A stretch of 64,000 nt of DNA from Spirobacillus cienkowskii (GTDB taxonomy: Bacteria > Bdellovibrionota_B > Oligoflexia > Silvanigrellales > Silvanigrellaceae). Of the stretch, positions 25,337 to 35,090 are shown piece after piece. The stretch spans positions 32,217-96,216 of the forward strand of contig QOVW01000058.1 of assembly GCA_003339605.1 (NCBI GenBank), given 5' to 3'. The notes below the pieces were generated by a model that saw only the letters and a program-made list of their open reading frames with translations, made no database searches and had not been told where the DNA came from. The translations under genes were made by a program, and so were the position numbers. The stretch's first letter is position 1. Each line of letters opens with the position of its first letter.

Positions 25337-26128
25337 TTATTCTACCATTGAAAACATGCCAAGCGTATTATAACCACAGTCCACATGAACAACTTCCCCT
25401 GTTACCCCAGATGAAAGTTCTGATAACAAATAAACTGCAGTGCGTGCAACATCTTCAGTCGTCACATTTCGTTTTAATGGAGAGTATTTTTGCGAATTAT
25501 CAAGCATTTCTTTAATGCCTGGAATTGCACTTGATGATAACGTACGAATTGGACCTGCACTAATTGCATTGACGCGTATTCCAACTTCACCCAAATCATG
25601 AGCCATATACTTTGCACATGATTCTAGAGCAGCCTTTGCGACACCCATAACATTATAACGCGGCACCACTTTTTCAGCACCATAATAAGACATAGTAATA
25701 ACACTTCCGCCTTTTTTCATAAGAGAAATTGCCGGTCTTGTGACAGCAAGTAATGAGTATGCTGAAACGTCTAAAGTTGATGAAAACGATTCTCGTGAAA
25801 CAACCATAAATTTATCTTTTAAATTTTCTTTTTCTGTAAATGCCACAGAATGTATGATAAAGTCAATAGTTTCCCATTCTCTTTGAATGTTTGAATAAAA
25901 AGTTTCGATTTGATCATCTTTTGTGACATCACATGGAAACACCAATGCGCTCGGAAGTTCTTTGACAAGCTCACGGACACGTTTTTCTTGTGCTTCACCT
26001 AAATAATTAAATGCCAGTTGCGCACCATGCTCGGCACAGAGCTGTGCACACGCCCATGCAATTGATTTATTATTTGCCACACCAAAAACAATCCCTCGCT
26101 TGCCAGCCAGAATTTGTGCATGTTTCAT
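25337..26128 (-). CDS. fabI: Enoyl-[acyl-carrier-protein] reductase (NADH) FabI
   Basis: 263 residues from ATG 26128 with GGAGG 5 nt upstream. It reduces trans-2-enoyl-ACP in fatty acid elongation. GKRGIVFGVANNKSIAWA is the atypical FabI cofactor loop, HSVAF lines the pocket, and YYGAEKVVPRYNVMGVAKAAL holds the catalytic Tyr-x6-Lys arrangement. IRVNAISAGPIRTLSS is the substrate loop. First gene of an operon with lptF and lptG, linking fatty acid and lipid A-related functions. The loop region seen is typical of the triclosan-binding type, though sensitivity is not predictable from reading alone. Confidence 0.95.
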   Translation of the reverse strand: MKHAQILAGKRGIVFGVANNKSIAWACAQLCAEHGAQLAFNYLGEAQEKRVRELVKELPSALVFPCDVTKDDQIETFYSNIQREWETIDFIIHSVAFTEKENLKDKFMVVSRESFSSTLDVSAYSLLAVTRPAISLMKKGGSVITMSYYGAEKVVPRYNVMGVAKAALESCAKYMAHDLGEVGIRVNAISAGPIRTLSSSAIPGIKEMLDNSQKYSPLKRNVTTEDVARTAVYLLSELSSGVTGEVVHVDCGYNTLGMFSMVE

Positions 26129-26173
26129 GTTTACCTCCGTAACAAATACAAAAAACAAACTCTTAGAACCTTG

Positions 26174-26220
26174 AGCCTACTTGTATCTTGCGCTACAAAC
26201 AAGCGCCTGATAGGCTTTTT
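26174..26220 (+). promoter_or_regulatory. Terminator-like nested hairpin in leader of small Cys-pair gene
   Basis: AGCCTA (26174-26179) pairs with TAGGCT (26211-26216), enclosing GCGCT (26190-26194) paired with AGCGC (26202-26206), and is followed by TTTTT. An alternative stem CTTGT (26180-26184)/ACAAG (26199-26203) competes with the inner one. No plus-strand gene lies upstream to be terminated, so it may be an attenuator for the gene at 26235 or part of the divergent promoter region of fabI. Confidence 0.45.
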
Positions 26221-26234
26221 GGTAGGAGGGTATT

Positions 26235-26489
26235 ATGGAAAAGCAAAATGATAATATGAAATACGTAAAACGATTGGTCGACAATGCCTCATGCAAAAGA
26301 CGGTTTCATTTAGTATACGAAGCAGGTTCAACTCCATTAAAATCTGTAGAAGTCAAATGCCCTCATTGTGGCATTACAGTTTTTGAGCAAGCAAACCATC
26401 CTACTGTCATCATTGCGCGCGAAGAAAATCTCATCAAGAGTCCTGATGGCTCTGAGTCTATAATCTATGAATGCAAATTTAATTCTTAA
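26235..26489 (+). CDS. Small protein with CPHC knuckle, function unknown
   Basis: 84 residues, soluble. A CPHCG knuckle at residues ~44-48 with another Cys at ~20 and ~80 (NASCKRR, YECKF) suggests a partial zinc-binding site, but a second CxxC pair is missing. GGAGGG is 5-6 nt before the ATG, a strong ribosome binding site. Its 3' end overlaps the start of the membrane protein gene by 23 nt, so the two are probably co-translated. No family is recognised. Confidence 0.55.
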   Translation: MEKQNDNMKYVKRLVDNASCKRRFHLVYEAGSTPLKSVEVKCPHCGITVFEQANHPTVIIAREENLIKSPDGSESIIYECKFNS

Positions 26490-27570
26490 CTTTTTTTTTA
26501 ACTCTTTTATAGGAATATCTATTTTATGCTTAGGTAGTATTTATTTAACTGGTAGAATATCTTTTTTGATTTCTTCTACTTTTAATTATTTACACTGGCA
26601 TTATCTTATTTTTCCTTTTAATCTTAATATTATAAATTATTTTCTCACTTTACTAAGAGGCACAGTTGATAAATTGCCTTTTCTCTCATTATCATTTGTT
26701 GTTGTTGAAAAATTTAACTTATCAATGTATTCAATAGCAATTCTTATTTTTTTTACTGGTATATTAAAATTAATCTCCCCTTATGAATGGAGCACCAATT
26801 CGCCAAAAATCAAAAAATGGCGTTTTGAACATGGATGTTTTCAAAATTATAATAATTCTAATATGACTAATAATAAAAAAAACATTGAATTATTATTAGT
26901 TAAGCTTGCAAAACAAACAAATCTTAATAAATTTGAAATTGCCAAATCTGATTTTCGTTGTTATTTTGCATTGTCTTTTTTATTTTTGAGCACGCAACTT
27001 TCTTTACAAAACTTTTCCTTTAGTATTTTGAGTTTATTTACCTTTTTCTTAATTTTTTGGTGTATTATCGATGCATTTGGCTGGAACAGACTGCTACGCC
27101 ACAAAAATTTTAACCACTTTGAAACATTTCAAGAAAATCCTATTCAGTTTTTTTTAAAATTCTTTAATAAAATAATATTATTAATTTTTGTGAATTTTAT
27201 TTTTTTTATTGCATTAAATAATAAAATTATAAAATTTGATAATTTTATTATTGGTTATTTAATTTTAATTTTCGTTTTTTTTAATAAAATAACACGAATT
27301 TACAATGAATTTCTTCTTGCAAAATTAAATTTACAAAAAGAGTATTATCCTGCAAATTCTTATAAGGATCAGTTTTTTAAATTTGAGAATGCAAGAGTTT
27401 GGCGAGATATTGGAGCACAATCAACTGAAAGTATAAATCCTCTACTTCGTTTAGTTATGTTTAAAACAATGTTTGCTCTGTCTGAACGCAGAATCTTAAA
27501 TAGTCTCATTGCTCATTTTGATTTTATTATAGGTTCTTATTTATATATAATTTTATTATTAAATTATTAA
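26467..27570 (+). CDS. Integral membrane protein, function unknown
   Basis: 367 residues with about seven hydrophobic segments: two at ~8-45, one near 85-105, two at ~165-205, and two at ~235-275, plus a hydrophobic C-terminal end. A soluble loop (~115-160) and the segment FKFENARVWRDIGAQSTESINPLL near 310-335 contain most charged residues. Phe, Ile and Asn content is extreme, reflecting the AT-rich local composition. The start overlaps the preceding small gene by 23 nt with no clear Shine-Dalgarno of its own. It lies 225 nt upstream of the RTX-like gene. A weak likeness to AmpE/CobD-type topology is not enough to name it. Confidence 0.55.
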   Translation: MNANLILNFFFNSFIGISILCLGSIYLTGRISFLISSTFNYLHWHYLIFPFNLNIINYFLTLLRGTVDKLPFLSLSFVVVEKFNLSMYSIAILIFFTGILKLISPYEWSTNSPKIKKWRFEHGCFQNYNNSNMTNNKKNIELLLVKLAKQTNLNKFEIAKSDFRCYFALSFLFLSTQLSLQNFSFSILSLFTFFLIFWCIIDAFGWNRLLRHKNFNHFETFQENPIQFFLKFFNKIILLIFVNFIFFIALNNKIIKFDNFIIGYLILIFVFFNKITRIYNEFLLAKLNLQKEYYPANSYKDQFFKFENARVWRDIGAQSTESINPLLRLVMFKTMFALSERRILNSLIAHFDFIIGSYLYIILLLNY

Positions 27571-27691
27571 TTATTTTTTAAATCACAAAAAAATTCAAAT
27601 ATATAATATTTTTAATTTATTACATAATTATATAATTTTTTTTTATAAGATATCTAAAAACTTGTATTTTAACTTTTAATCACTTAATGCA

Positions 27692-27731
27692 TTGACATAG
27701 TTGATAACAAAATTCATTATCAACTATTTTT
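27692..27731 (+). promoter_or_regulatory. Inverted repeat with TTGACA, terminator or operator before RTX-like gene
   Basis: TAGTTGATAA (27698-27707) and TTATCAACTA (27717-27726) are perfect 10-bp arms followed by TTTTT: an intrinsic terminator for the upstream membrane protein gene by form. TTGACA (27692-27697) spaced 17 nt from CATTAT (27715-27720) also gives a promoter whose spacer and -10 lie in the repeat, so it may instead be a regulated promoter for the RTX-like gene. Confidence 0.45.
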
Positions 27732-27794
27732 ACTAAGTATATATAATTTTATAAATATTTATTATTTTTTTTAAAAAAAAGGAATTTATTTACA

Positions 27795-30700
27795 ATGAAA
27801 TATTATTTTAACAAAAATAGTTTGGCTCTTCCATTCATTAGTACAACTTTGCTTTCGGCAAGTTGCAGTAAACAAAACACGCACATCAACCCAGATTTTT
27901 TTGAAAGCAAACAGTATTTTGTAACACAAGAATCACATGAAAATGAGGATGCCAATAATGAAGAAGACCAAAATTTTTCAGACATATTGATGAAATATTC
28001 ATTACTGGGAGTGACTGATATAGAGTTTATTGATGATAATGAATTATTGCAAAACCCCTGGAAAATTTATGCAACTGTTTATGTTAATCAAAAGCCAAAA
28101 GAAATTTCTTTTGACGGAAAAACTCAAGAAGAAATTGAACAAAAATTTAATTCATTTATTCTTGCATACAAAACAGATGAATTTTTAGATCTAGAAAATG
28201 AATTTAATATTAAAATTCAAAAAATATCACATAAAGAAACTGATAAATTTATTGTAACCGAAAAAAACTCTCAAAAAGAACACACATTCAAAACTATTGG
28301 AGACATTGTCACAGTTTATTCTGCAACACAAAAAAATGCCGCTTTTATTGCCAAAAAAGCCAAAATGCTCAAATATATTTTGCGCACAGTCAGAGGAAAA
28401 GATACAAGAAATCAAGTCACAACTTTTAATGCAGACGATACTGGCAAAGGATTTGTGATCGATGGATTTGATGATCTTGCCACCGCTCTTGAAAACTCGG
28501 GCTTACCAAAACAGCTTGAACTGACGTTAAAAACTTCTATTTACATGTTGTTTGGCGGTGCTGTTTGGCTTGGCTACGAAGGAGCTAACGAGGAATTGCA
28601 TTCTTCGTTAGCAGAGCACAATGAATCTGTAGCGTTAATCAAACAGATACGCGAAGAATTGCTTACTAATTTACAAAATGAAATTTCCTTACAAGAAAAC
28701 CTATTAAGCCACCTTGAAAGACCAAATGCTCAAGAAGCTGATGCAGATATTCAAACATATAGAATTACTAGTGAAAATCATAGATTTAAAATCAAATTTG
28801 TTAAAGAAATTTTAAATATTATAAATAATTCCAAAATACAAGATAAATATGATAATAAAAAAAATGACAAATCTTTAAAAAATTTACGTCAAATTATAAT
28901 TGAACATAATACAAGCGTTGAAAGAATTTTAGCTCACAAAAAAAGACGAAATTCGCTACATTATCATATTCTATTTGAAAACATAACTGAAGTTGAACTT
29001 GTCAAAAAAATAAGAGAAGCAGATAATAAAAAATTTGTTTTAACTCACTTAAATAAACTAAAACAATATCAACAAGAATTGCTACAGGGAATCGGCAATC
29101 ACATCTCGTCTCACTCTGTTCTGCCAAATACAGCCAGTGGTCTAGCATCAATGTACTATGGCATGATTGCCTTTGAAATCAAATCATTTGCGGAGATAAT
29201 TTCGCATAATTTAAATCCAATTTCGGCAACAGATTCAAAACTATTATTTGATTGGGGTAACAGTTTATCTAATATTGAAACTGTTGGTAATGCATTTTTA
29301 TCTGCTGGCCAAGCCCAAATGGTTTTAGCTGGATTGAGTAAAATTTTTGAAAATAAAAAAGAAATTAAAGGATTAAAAAACTGGATAGAATCGATAAGCA
29401 ATAGTCAATTTTGGAAAGAAGTACAAGACTCAGAGCTTGATAATATTTCAAAAATTAAAATTTTAAAAACAAAAAAAATGGTTGAAAGTTTTTATCGGGT
29501 CAAAAAAAACTGGTTAACAGCACAAGCAGTTGGTGATGTTATGCTTACAAGTGGACAAGCACAAATGTTTGTATCTGGTCCATTGTTACTAGGAATCCCT
29601 GTTCTTTCTGGGGTTGGTGCGGCCTCTACAATTTTAGGGATAGTTGGAGCGCAAGGTGCAGAACATTTTATTGAAAAAAACTTTGAGTTTCCATCTGCTC
29701 CAGAAAATAGTATTGAAGCTAAAATTTGCGAAAGTAGCGAACCAGATAATAACGATTTTTTTAAAAATCAAATAACAAAAGTTCAAAATCTTGTTGAACT
29801 TTCAGAACAAAAAACTCGAATTCGGGTTTGGCAAAAAATTTATGAAGAAGTTTTAAAAAATCCTTATAAAAAACCTGATGAAATTATCAGCGCACTTAAA
29901 CATAAATGGAAAAATGATAAACACATTTTAAACCCAGCAAAAGACACCTACCATCAGGGGATCTATAAACATACATTAAAAAACATGTTTAATAAAGAAA
30001 TTCCTAACTATAAAAAAAATGTAAGATTTATTCATTATGCAAAAAAATTAATTGCAGAAAATAAAAATAATAATCAAAATTCATCACCAAGTATAAAATT
30101 TATAAGTTTTGTTACCACGCATCTGCAAATGATTAATGAAAAAATTGAAAAAAAATTTACAGATAACATAAATCAGAATGATGCGGATAAACCTTTAAAT
30201 TTACAGTCTGTTTTAGCCCATCAACAGCTAAATCATGAAAATACATCTAAAATTAGGCAAATTATTACATTCTTTGATGAATTTGGTTTAGGCGAAGAAC
30301 TTGATCGGCGTATTGTTAAAAAAGTCATTTTAAGAAATGGATATCTTCTAAAAAAAGAAAAAGATGACTTAGAAAAAAAAGAAATCGCAAAAAATTATTT
30401 AAAAGAAGTTACTATTAAAACAAATAAAAAACCGTGGAATTTTCCAAATCCATTACCAGGATTTTTTGTTTATTATTTTCCAAATTTTTATAATAACAAT
30501 AAAAGATCAAAACCAATAATTTTTTCTAAAAAAAATCAATCAATCTATGTTTTTGATAAATCTCAATATTTAGAAGATTTAAAAAATTATAATGAATTTG
30601 ACTCAGAAAAACAAAAAAATATAATGGTATTTAGTAAATTAATATTTGATATTGACAGCTTTGATAACAATACAGACGTAAAATTTTTTGAAAAATTACA

Positions 30701-32843
30701 TCACTTTAAGAATGCGTTTGGGAGAGAATTACGGAGTGTTTTTCAACTTACTTACGAAGAAGTAAAAAATACATTTAGAGCTGATGCTTTAAGACCAATT
30801 TTTAATGGCATTACCGATCAAATTGATAATTATAATACACCTCAAACATTAACAATCGGTTCAGAAAATAAAATATTTAAAAATTTTGCAAATACTTTAT
30901 ACCGTGGCACCGAAAAATTTTCTACAGCAGCAAACAAATTCAACGCTGGAATAAATCTATTTTTAACTCCACAAAGTATTAAGCAAATTTATCAAGCAGC
31001 CACCCAAAATAATACCAAAGATGCAATTCAAGGAAGTGTTAGTTTTACCCTCGATAAGGCTGATTTGCTGTTAGATATTGGCAGAAACTCTGGTTCACAA
31101 ACCTATTGGCTAAAGCATCCAAAAACATTTCAAGGTCTCGGTTCACTACACTTTGTGATTAATACAGCAGCGGCAGGAATTGATATTTGGCAAGCAACAG
31201 AACTTTATAAAAATGCGATGGAAACTGAAGATCTTGCTTTAAAACAAGACTTACTTGTTAACTCTGCCCTGACTGGAGCGACTGCGGCATCCTCATTGGG
31301 CACAGCTTTATTACTTCCCTTGAGTGCGAAAGCAGGTCCTATTGGCACCGCAATTGGCTTTACCATTATGGCAACAAAAGGAACTTACAATGCCATCAGA
31401 GTTTCCCAACAATTGCGGGATCTCGGCTTTGATGAAAATCTCATCACATTAAATTCAATTTCACACTTTTTTGGGCATTATCAAATGAATGAGGATCCCA
31501 AGGTCATCAGAAAAAAAATGGAAAATCATTTTATTGAAAACACAATCCCAACACTCCTCGAAGAAAAAAACAATGCTTTTTTTGCCAATCATACAAATAA
31601 TTTAAAAGATTCTTATTATTTTAAACAAATTATATTTCCAAGAATCTCATTATTTATTCCATTTTCAGATACAAAAAATAAAATGCTTTGTTATTATTTG
31701 TGTAATACAACAAAAATTCAAATACCAAAACCTATTGAAGATAAAAAACATTTGTGCTTAACAAATAATATTTATGATGCAAATAAAAGCAGAGAATCTG
31801 AATATCTCCATAATAAACATTTAGATTTGATTAAAAAGCATCATCATAAACTTGTTGTCAACCAACCCAAAGTTCCTAAATCTCCAATTGGAGTAAAGTA
31901 TGGAGGGTTTGGAGGATCACACATTTTCAACGAAACAACTTTTTGTCCTCTCGAAAACACAAGTTCCTCAATGTTAGTTGCCAATTCTCAACAACAAAAT
32001 ACTTTTGACGAACTTGCCATGAAGTCATCAAAAATTGCAGAAAAAAGCGCGATTCTTTATTTAGTTGGTATTGGCGATCAAGGAAAACATGGAAATATGA
32101 TTAGCACAATCAGTGGAGAACAAAGTAGCAAAAATCTTTATGTCATTCATCCAGCAACTTATGCATTACAATTAATTGGAGGAGAAGATTCTGATATTAT
32201 AGAGTTTTTTGAGCCACTAAAAGGAGTGGATCCAAACGGAAAAAAAATTGGGTTTATTGATGGAAAAAAAGGGGTTGATACAATTTCAATCAAAAATATC
32301 ACTACGCAAGATCCTAATAACTTATTTCAAATTTCTTTAAATCCTTCAATAAAACTTGATCATTCTTTTATTGAAGTCGAAGATGTTGAAAATGTTATTG
32401 GTTCTAATTTTAACGATGAAATTGTAGGAAACGAAGACAATAACGTCCTCATGGGCAATGCTGGTGATGATTCTATTAAATCTGGAGATGGAAATGATAT
32501 CTTGCATGCAGGATCTGGTGCAGACTATCTAGAAGGGGGCAAAGGCAAAGATGTTTACGTCATTTTTCAAAAAGACATTGAAGACAAAAAAATTAAAACT
32601 ATTAATAATTATGATGAAAAATGGGATGAAAACGAAGAAGAAAATATTGACGCTATTTTAACAGACATTGAAAATTTTGTTGCAACACAAGTAGGTCCTG
32701 ATCTCATTTTAAGTGTTCTTGATGGTGCAACATACAGACCAGCAATAAAAGTTTTAAATTATTTTGAAAACGAACATCACAAACATTTAATTTTAACAGA
32801 TTTAGAACAAAATAAAAAAGAAATTTCAAAGAATTTAGAGTGA
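27795..32843 (+). CDS. Giant RTX-repeat, pore-toxin-like protein with lipoprotein-type N-terminus
   Basis: 1682 residues. The N-terminus reads as a signal with a possible lipobox (STTLLSASC), then a Gln/Glu-rich stretch. Residues ~480-650 contain two copies of a VGx(F/M)Lx(S/A)GQAQM motif (near 504 and 586), the second leading into a long hydrophobic Gly/Ala stretch ([22 protein letters not shown]). A second Gly/Ala-rich hydrophobic region is at ~1115-1215 ([30 protein letters not shown]). Residues ~1536-1595 hold five or six RTX nonapeptides ([36 protein letters not shown]) for calcium binding. The C-terminal ~85 residues may hold a type I secretion signal. The general plan resembles TcdA/TcdB-type pore regions fused to RTX repeats. 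A host- or prey-directed toxin is inferred. The 3' end overlaps the chemoreceptor gene on the other strand. Confidence 0.7.
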   Translation: MKYYFNKNSLALPFISTTLLSASCSKQNTHINPDFFESKQYFVTQESHENEDANNEEDQNFSDILMKYSLLGVTDIEFIDDNELLQNPWKIYATVYVNQKPKEISFDGKTQEEIEQKFNSFILAYKTDEFLDLENEFNIKIQKISHKETDKFIVTEKNSQKEHTFKTIGDIVTVYSATQKNAAFIAKKAKMLKYILRTVRGKDTRNQVTTFNADDTGKGFVIDGFDDLATALENSGLPKQLELTLKTSIYMLFGGAVWLGYEGANEELHSSLAEHNESVALIKQIREELLTNLQNEISLQENLLSHLERPNAQEADADIQTYRITSENHRFKIKFVKEILNIINNSKIQDKYDNKKNDKSLKNLRQIIIEHNTSVERILAHKKRRNSLHYHILFENITEVELVKKIREADNKKFVLTHLNKLKQYQQELLQGIGNHISSHSVLPNTASGLASMYYGMIAFEIKSFAEIISHNLNPISATDSKLLFDWGNSLSNIETVGNAFLSAGQAQMVLAGLSKIFENKKEIKGLKNWIESISNSQFWKEVQDSELDNISKIKILKTKKMVESFYRVKKNWLTAQAVGDVMLTSGQAQMFVSGPLLLGIPVLSGVGAASTILGIVGAQGAEHFIEKNFEFPSAPENSIEAKICESSEPDNNDFFKNQITKVQNLVELSEQKTRIRVWQKIYEEVLKNPYKKPDEIISALKHKWKNDKHILNPAKDTYHQGIYKHTLKNMFNKEIPNYKKNVRFIHYAKKLIAENKNNNQNSSPSIKFISFVTTHLQMINEKIEKKFTDNINQNDADKPLNLQSVLAHQQLNHENTSKIRQIITFFDEFGLGEELDRRIVKKVILRNGYLLKKEKDDLEKKEIAKNYLKEVTIKTNKKPWNFPNPLPGFFVYYFPNFYNNNKRSKPIIFSKKNQSIYVFDKSQYLEDLKNYNEFDSEKQKNIMVFSKLIFDIDSFDNNTDVKFFEKLHHFKNAFGRELRSVFQLTYEEVKNTFRADALRPIFNGITDQIDNYNTPQTLTIGSENKIFKNFANTLYRGTEKFSTAANKFNAGINLFLTPQSIKQIYQAATQNNTKDAIQGSVSFTLDKADLLLDIGRNSGSQTYWLKHPKTFQGLGSLHFVINTAAAGIDIWQATELYKNAMETEDLALKQDLLVNSALTGATAASSLGTALLLPLSAKAGPIGTAIGFTIMATKGTYNAIRVSQQLRDLGFDENLITLNSISHFFGHYQMNEDPKVIRKKMENHFIENTIPTLLEEKNNAFFANHTNNLKDSYYFKQIIFPRISLFIPFSDTKNKMLCYYLCNTTKIQIPKPIEDKKHLCLTNNIYDANKSRESEYLHNKHLDLIKKHHHKLVVNQPKVPKSPIGVKYGGFGGSHIFNETTFCPLENTSSSMLVANSQQQNTFDELAMKSSKIAEKSAILYLVGIGDQGKHGNMISTISGEQSSKNLYVIHPATYALQLIGGEDSDIIEFFEPLKGVDPNGKKIGFIDGKKGVDTISIKNITTQDPNNLFQISLNPSIKLDHSFIEVEDVENVIGSNFNDEIVGNEDNNVLMGNAGDDSIKSGDGNDILHAGSGADYLEGGKGKDVYVIFQKDIEDKKIKTINNYDEKWDENEEENIDAILTDIENFVATQVGPDLILSVLDGATYRPAIKVLNYFENEHHKHLILTDLEQNKKEISKNLE

Positions 32844-34348
32844 CTATGTTTTTTTCTATCCCCATAAACAACATGCTCTGTTGTCTCAGAAATTTCTTTA
32901 AGTTTTTTTGATTCATCAGAAATTTCGACAGTCACTTTTAAAGAGTTTTCTGATTCTAATGAATTTTTAAACGCTAACTGATCGAGCATTCCCATTGCAG
33001 ATGAAATTTGTTTAACCCCAATTTCTTGCTCACGCGTTGCATCAGAAACCTGACCCATTTGAAAATTTATTTCTTTAATCCCTTGAACAATTTCAGAAAA
33101 TGTTGAAGACACCTGTTCTGTTCTGCTTTGCCCTTCCTTCACCTTTTCCATAGTCTCATGCAAGATTTTTTGCACTTGTTCACGGCTTTTTTGAACTAAT
33201 GCACGAATCTCATTTGATGATTTGCCACTCATATGAGCCAAATTACCCACTTCTTCTGCAACCACAGAGAACCCTTTTCCATGCTCTCCAGCACGAGCAG
33301 CCTCAATGGAAGCATTCAATGATAACAATTCTGTTTTTGAGACAATTTTATTGATAACTTGTGTTTTGGTTTCAATTTCTACAATAATTTTTTCTATTTC
33401 TGTTAATTTTGCACTTGCTTCTTGAATACTTTTCATCGAAGTAATCATGTTTTTCATGGATACTTCACCATTTTCTGCTTTAGAAGTAATTGCATTGGCA
33501 AGCTTAACTGAGGTACCTGTTAAATCTGTTGTTTTACCAATCATACTTGTAATTTCTGAAATAGCGGCGGCAGTTGTTTGAATTGATGAGGCTTGTTCGG
33601 TGGAGAATTTTTTTACATGGCCACCAGATTCTTTTAGCACATCACATTTTATTTGAAAATTATCAGAAGTGCTTAACAACGACTTGCATACGACTGACAA
33701 TGGATTTACAACCGAATTGGCAAAATAAACACCTAAAACAATAAATGAAATAATTGCAAAAATGCATCCAAATAATAATATTGATACAAAGTAACTCATG
33801 TCTGCATTCACATCATCCATATACAAACCTGTACCAACTATCCAATCCCATTCTGGAAAAAAATAAACATAAGAAAGCTTTTTGATAGGTGTTGAGGATC
33901 CCGCTTTAGGGAACATGTATTCAACAAATCCTGATCCTGATTTTTTTGCGACATTGGCAATTTCTACATAAAGTTTTAAGCCTGTAGGGTCTTTAAATTC
34001 TGACATATTTTTTCCGCTCAGCTCAGGCTTAACAGGATTTAATACCTGGTATGCTGAAGAGTTAGTGACAAATAAATACTCATTGCCAGCGTAACGAATC
34101 GCATTAAAATTTTCTTTAACTCTTTTTTGTGCTTCATCTCTTGTAATTGTGCCACTTTTTTCTTGAGCCATATAAGAAGAAACCAAAGTTGTTCCAATTT
34201 CAACAATATTTTGCAGTTTCTTTTTTTTATTATCGAGTAAGACGTTCCAATAAATATTAGCGACCCAAATTAAAAATATTGAAAAGATAAAAATTGATAA
34301 AAAAGAACTAAATAATATTTTGTATTTAATTCCTTTTGATTGAAACAT
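32777..34348 (-). CDS. Methyl-accepting chemotaxis protein with single Cache domain
   Basis: 523 residues: TM1 at ~9-30, a periplasmic single-Cache-like domain ~35-180 ([34 protein letters not shown]), TM2 ~187-212, a short or degenerate HAMP, and a signalling domain with the hairpin tip [20 protein letters not shown] and [10 protein letters not shown]. It senses a ligand, perhaps a carboxylate, and controls CheA through CheW. The last ~22 residues (from about HSHSKFF) are antisense to the RTX-like gene and end without the usual receptor C-terminal pattern, so the original stop may have been lost. Starts at ATG 34348. Confidence 0.88.
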   Translation of the reverse strand: MFQSKGIKYKILFSSFLSIFIFSIFLIWVANIYWNVLLDNKKKKLQNIVEIGTTLVSSYMAQEKSGTITRDEAQKRVKENFNAIRYAGNEYLFVTNSSAYQVLNPVKPELSGKNMSEFKDPTGLKLYVEIANVAKKSGSGFVEYMFPKAGSSTPIKKLSYVYFFPEWDWIVGTGLYMDDVNADMSYFVSILLFGCIFAIISFIVLGVYFANSVVNPLSVVCKSLLSTSDNFQIKCDVLKESGGHVKKFSTEQASSIQTTAAAISEITSMIGKTTDLTGTSVKLANAITSKAENGEVSMKNMITSMKSIQEASAKLTEIEKIIVEIETKTQVINKIVSKTELLSLNASIEAARAGEHGKGFSVVAEEVGNLAHMSGKSSNEIRALVQKSREQVQKILHETMEKVKEGQSRTEQVSSTFSEIVQGIKEINFQMGQVSDATREQEIGVKQISSAMGMLDQLAFKNSLESENSLKVTVEISDESKKLKEISETTEHVVYGDRKKHSHSKFFEISFLFCSKSVKIKCL

Positions 34349-34501
34349 AAGCGACCTCTTAATATAAATAAAATCGGAATATCTTATAAATATTTTAATT
34401 AAATTTTTAATAATATTATTTTTTCTTTAATATTAGGCGCTTATTTTATTTTTCTTTGTGTACAATAAAAATTTATTGATTTTTATATAGTTAATATTAC
34501 T

Positions 34502-34990
34502 TTAAGGGTAATCAACCACCCGTGAACCCAGCACATGAAACTCACCCTGATTTAAAGGCATTACTTTTTTTTGAATTGCAAACTTACCAATTAACCACAA
34601 CGGACCAAAAGAAACTTTAATTTTATTTCCCGTGGCCATTTTGACATGAATAATTTGATTTAAGGGTGGTGCAGGAACATGAATACATGCCATAGGAGAA
34701 GGCACAAATAAAAACTCATCAACCACATCTTGATTGTCTTCTAACGGAATCATAAAACCAGGAATTTTGATATTTTTTCCATCTAACTTTGTAAGATCTT
34801 TTGGAATAAGAGTGGCTGTTTTCAGATCCCATTTTTGCAGCTCATCCCATTGAATTTCTATTATTTTGCTATTTGAATAATTATTGGAGTTATCATTATA
34901 ATTAGAGTTTCTAATCGCAAAATAAACAACAATACCTCCTAAGCCAATACCCAAAATCACAAATACAAATAATTTCATAAATATTTTCAT
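34502..34990 (-). CDS. DUF3299 family exported protein
   Basis: 162 residues with an N-terminal hydrophobic segment (residues ~5-25) that is a signal or anchor. The rest is DUF3299: IQWDELQKWD, PGFMIPLEDNQ, FLFVPSPMACIHVPAPPLNQIIHV, and a terminal small beta strand FHVLGSRVVDYP. The conserved ACIHVPxPPxNQ motif is the family signature. It probably resides in the periplasm; related genes often accompany ABC exporters for membrane proteins, but here no such neighbour is present. Function unknown. Confidence 0.82.
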   Translation of the reverse strand: MKIFMKLFVFVILGIGLGGIVVYFAIRNSNYNDNSNNYSNSKIIEIQWDELQKWDLKTATLIPKDLTKLDGKNIKIPGFMIPLEDNQDVVDEFLFVPSPMACIHVPAPPLNQIIHVKMATGNKIKVSFGPLWLIGKFAIQKKVMPLNQGEFHVLGSRVVDYP

Positions 34991-35090
34991 AATTAAAACT
35001 CAATTTAAGAAAAAACTCAAACAATATTCTCTGCGACTGTACTCCTTGGCAAATCGATCGTAAACAAGGTTAGCATGATGAGAGGAGACG

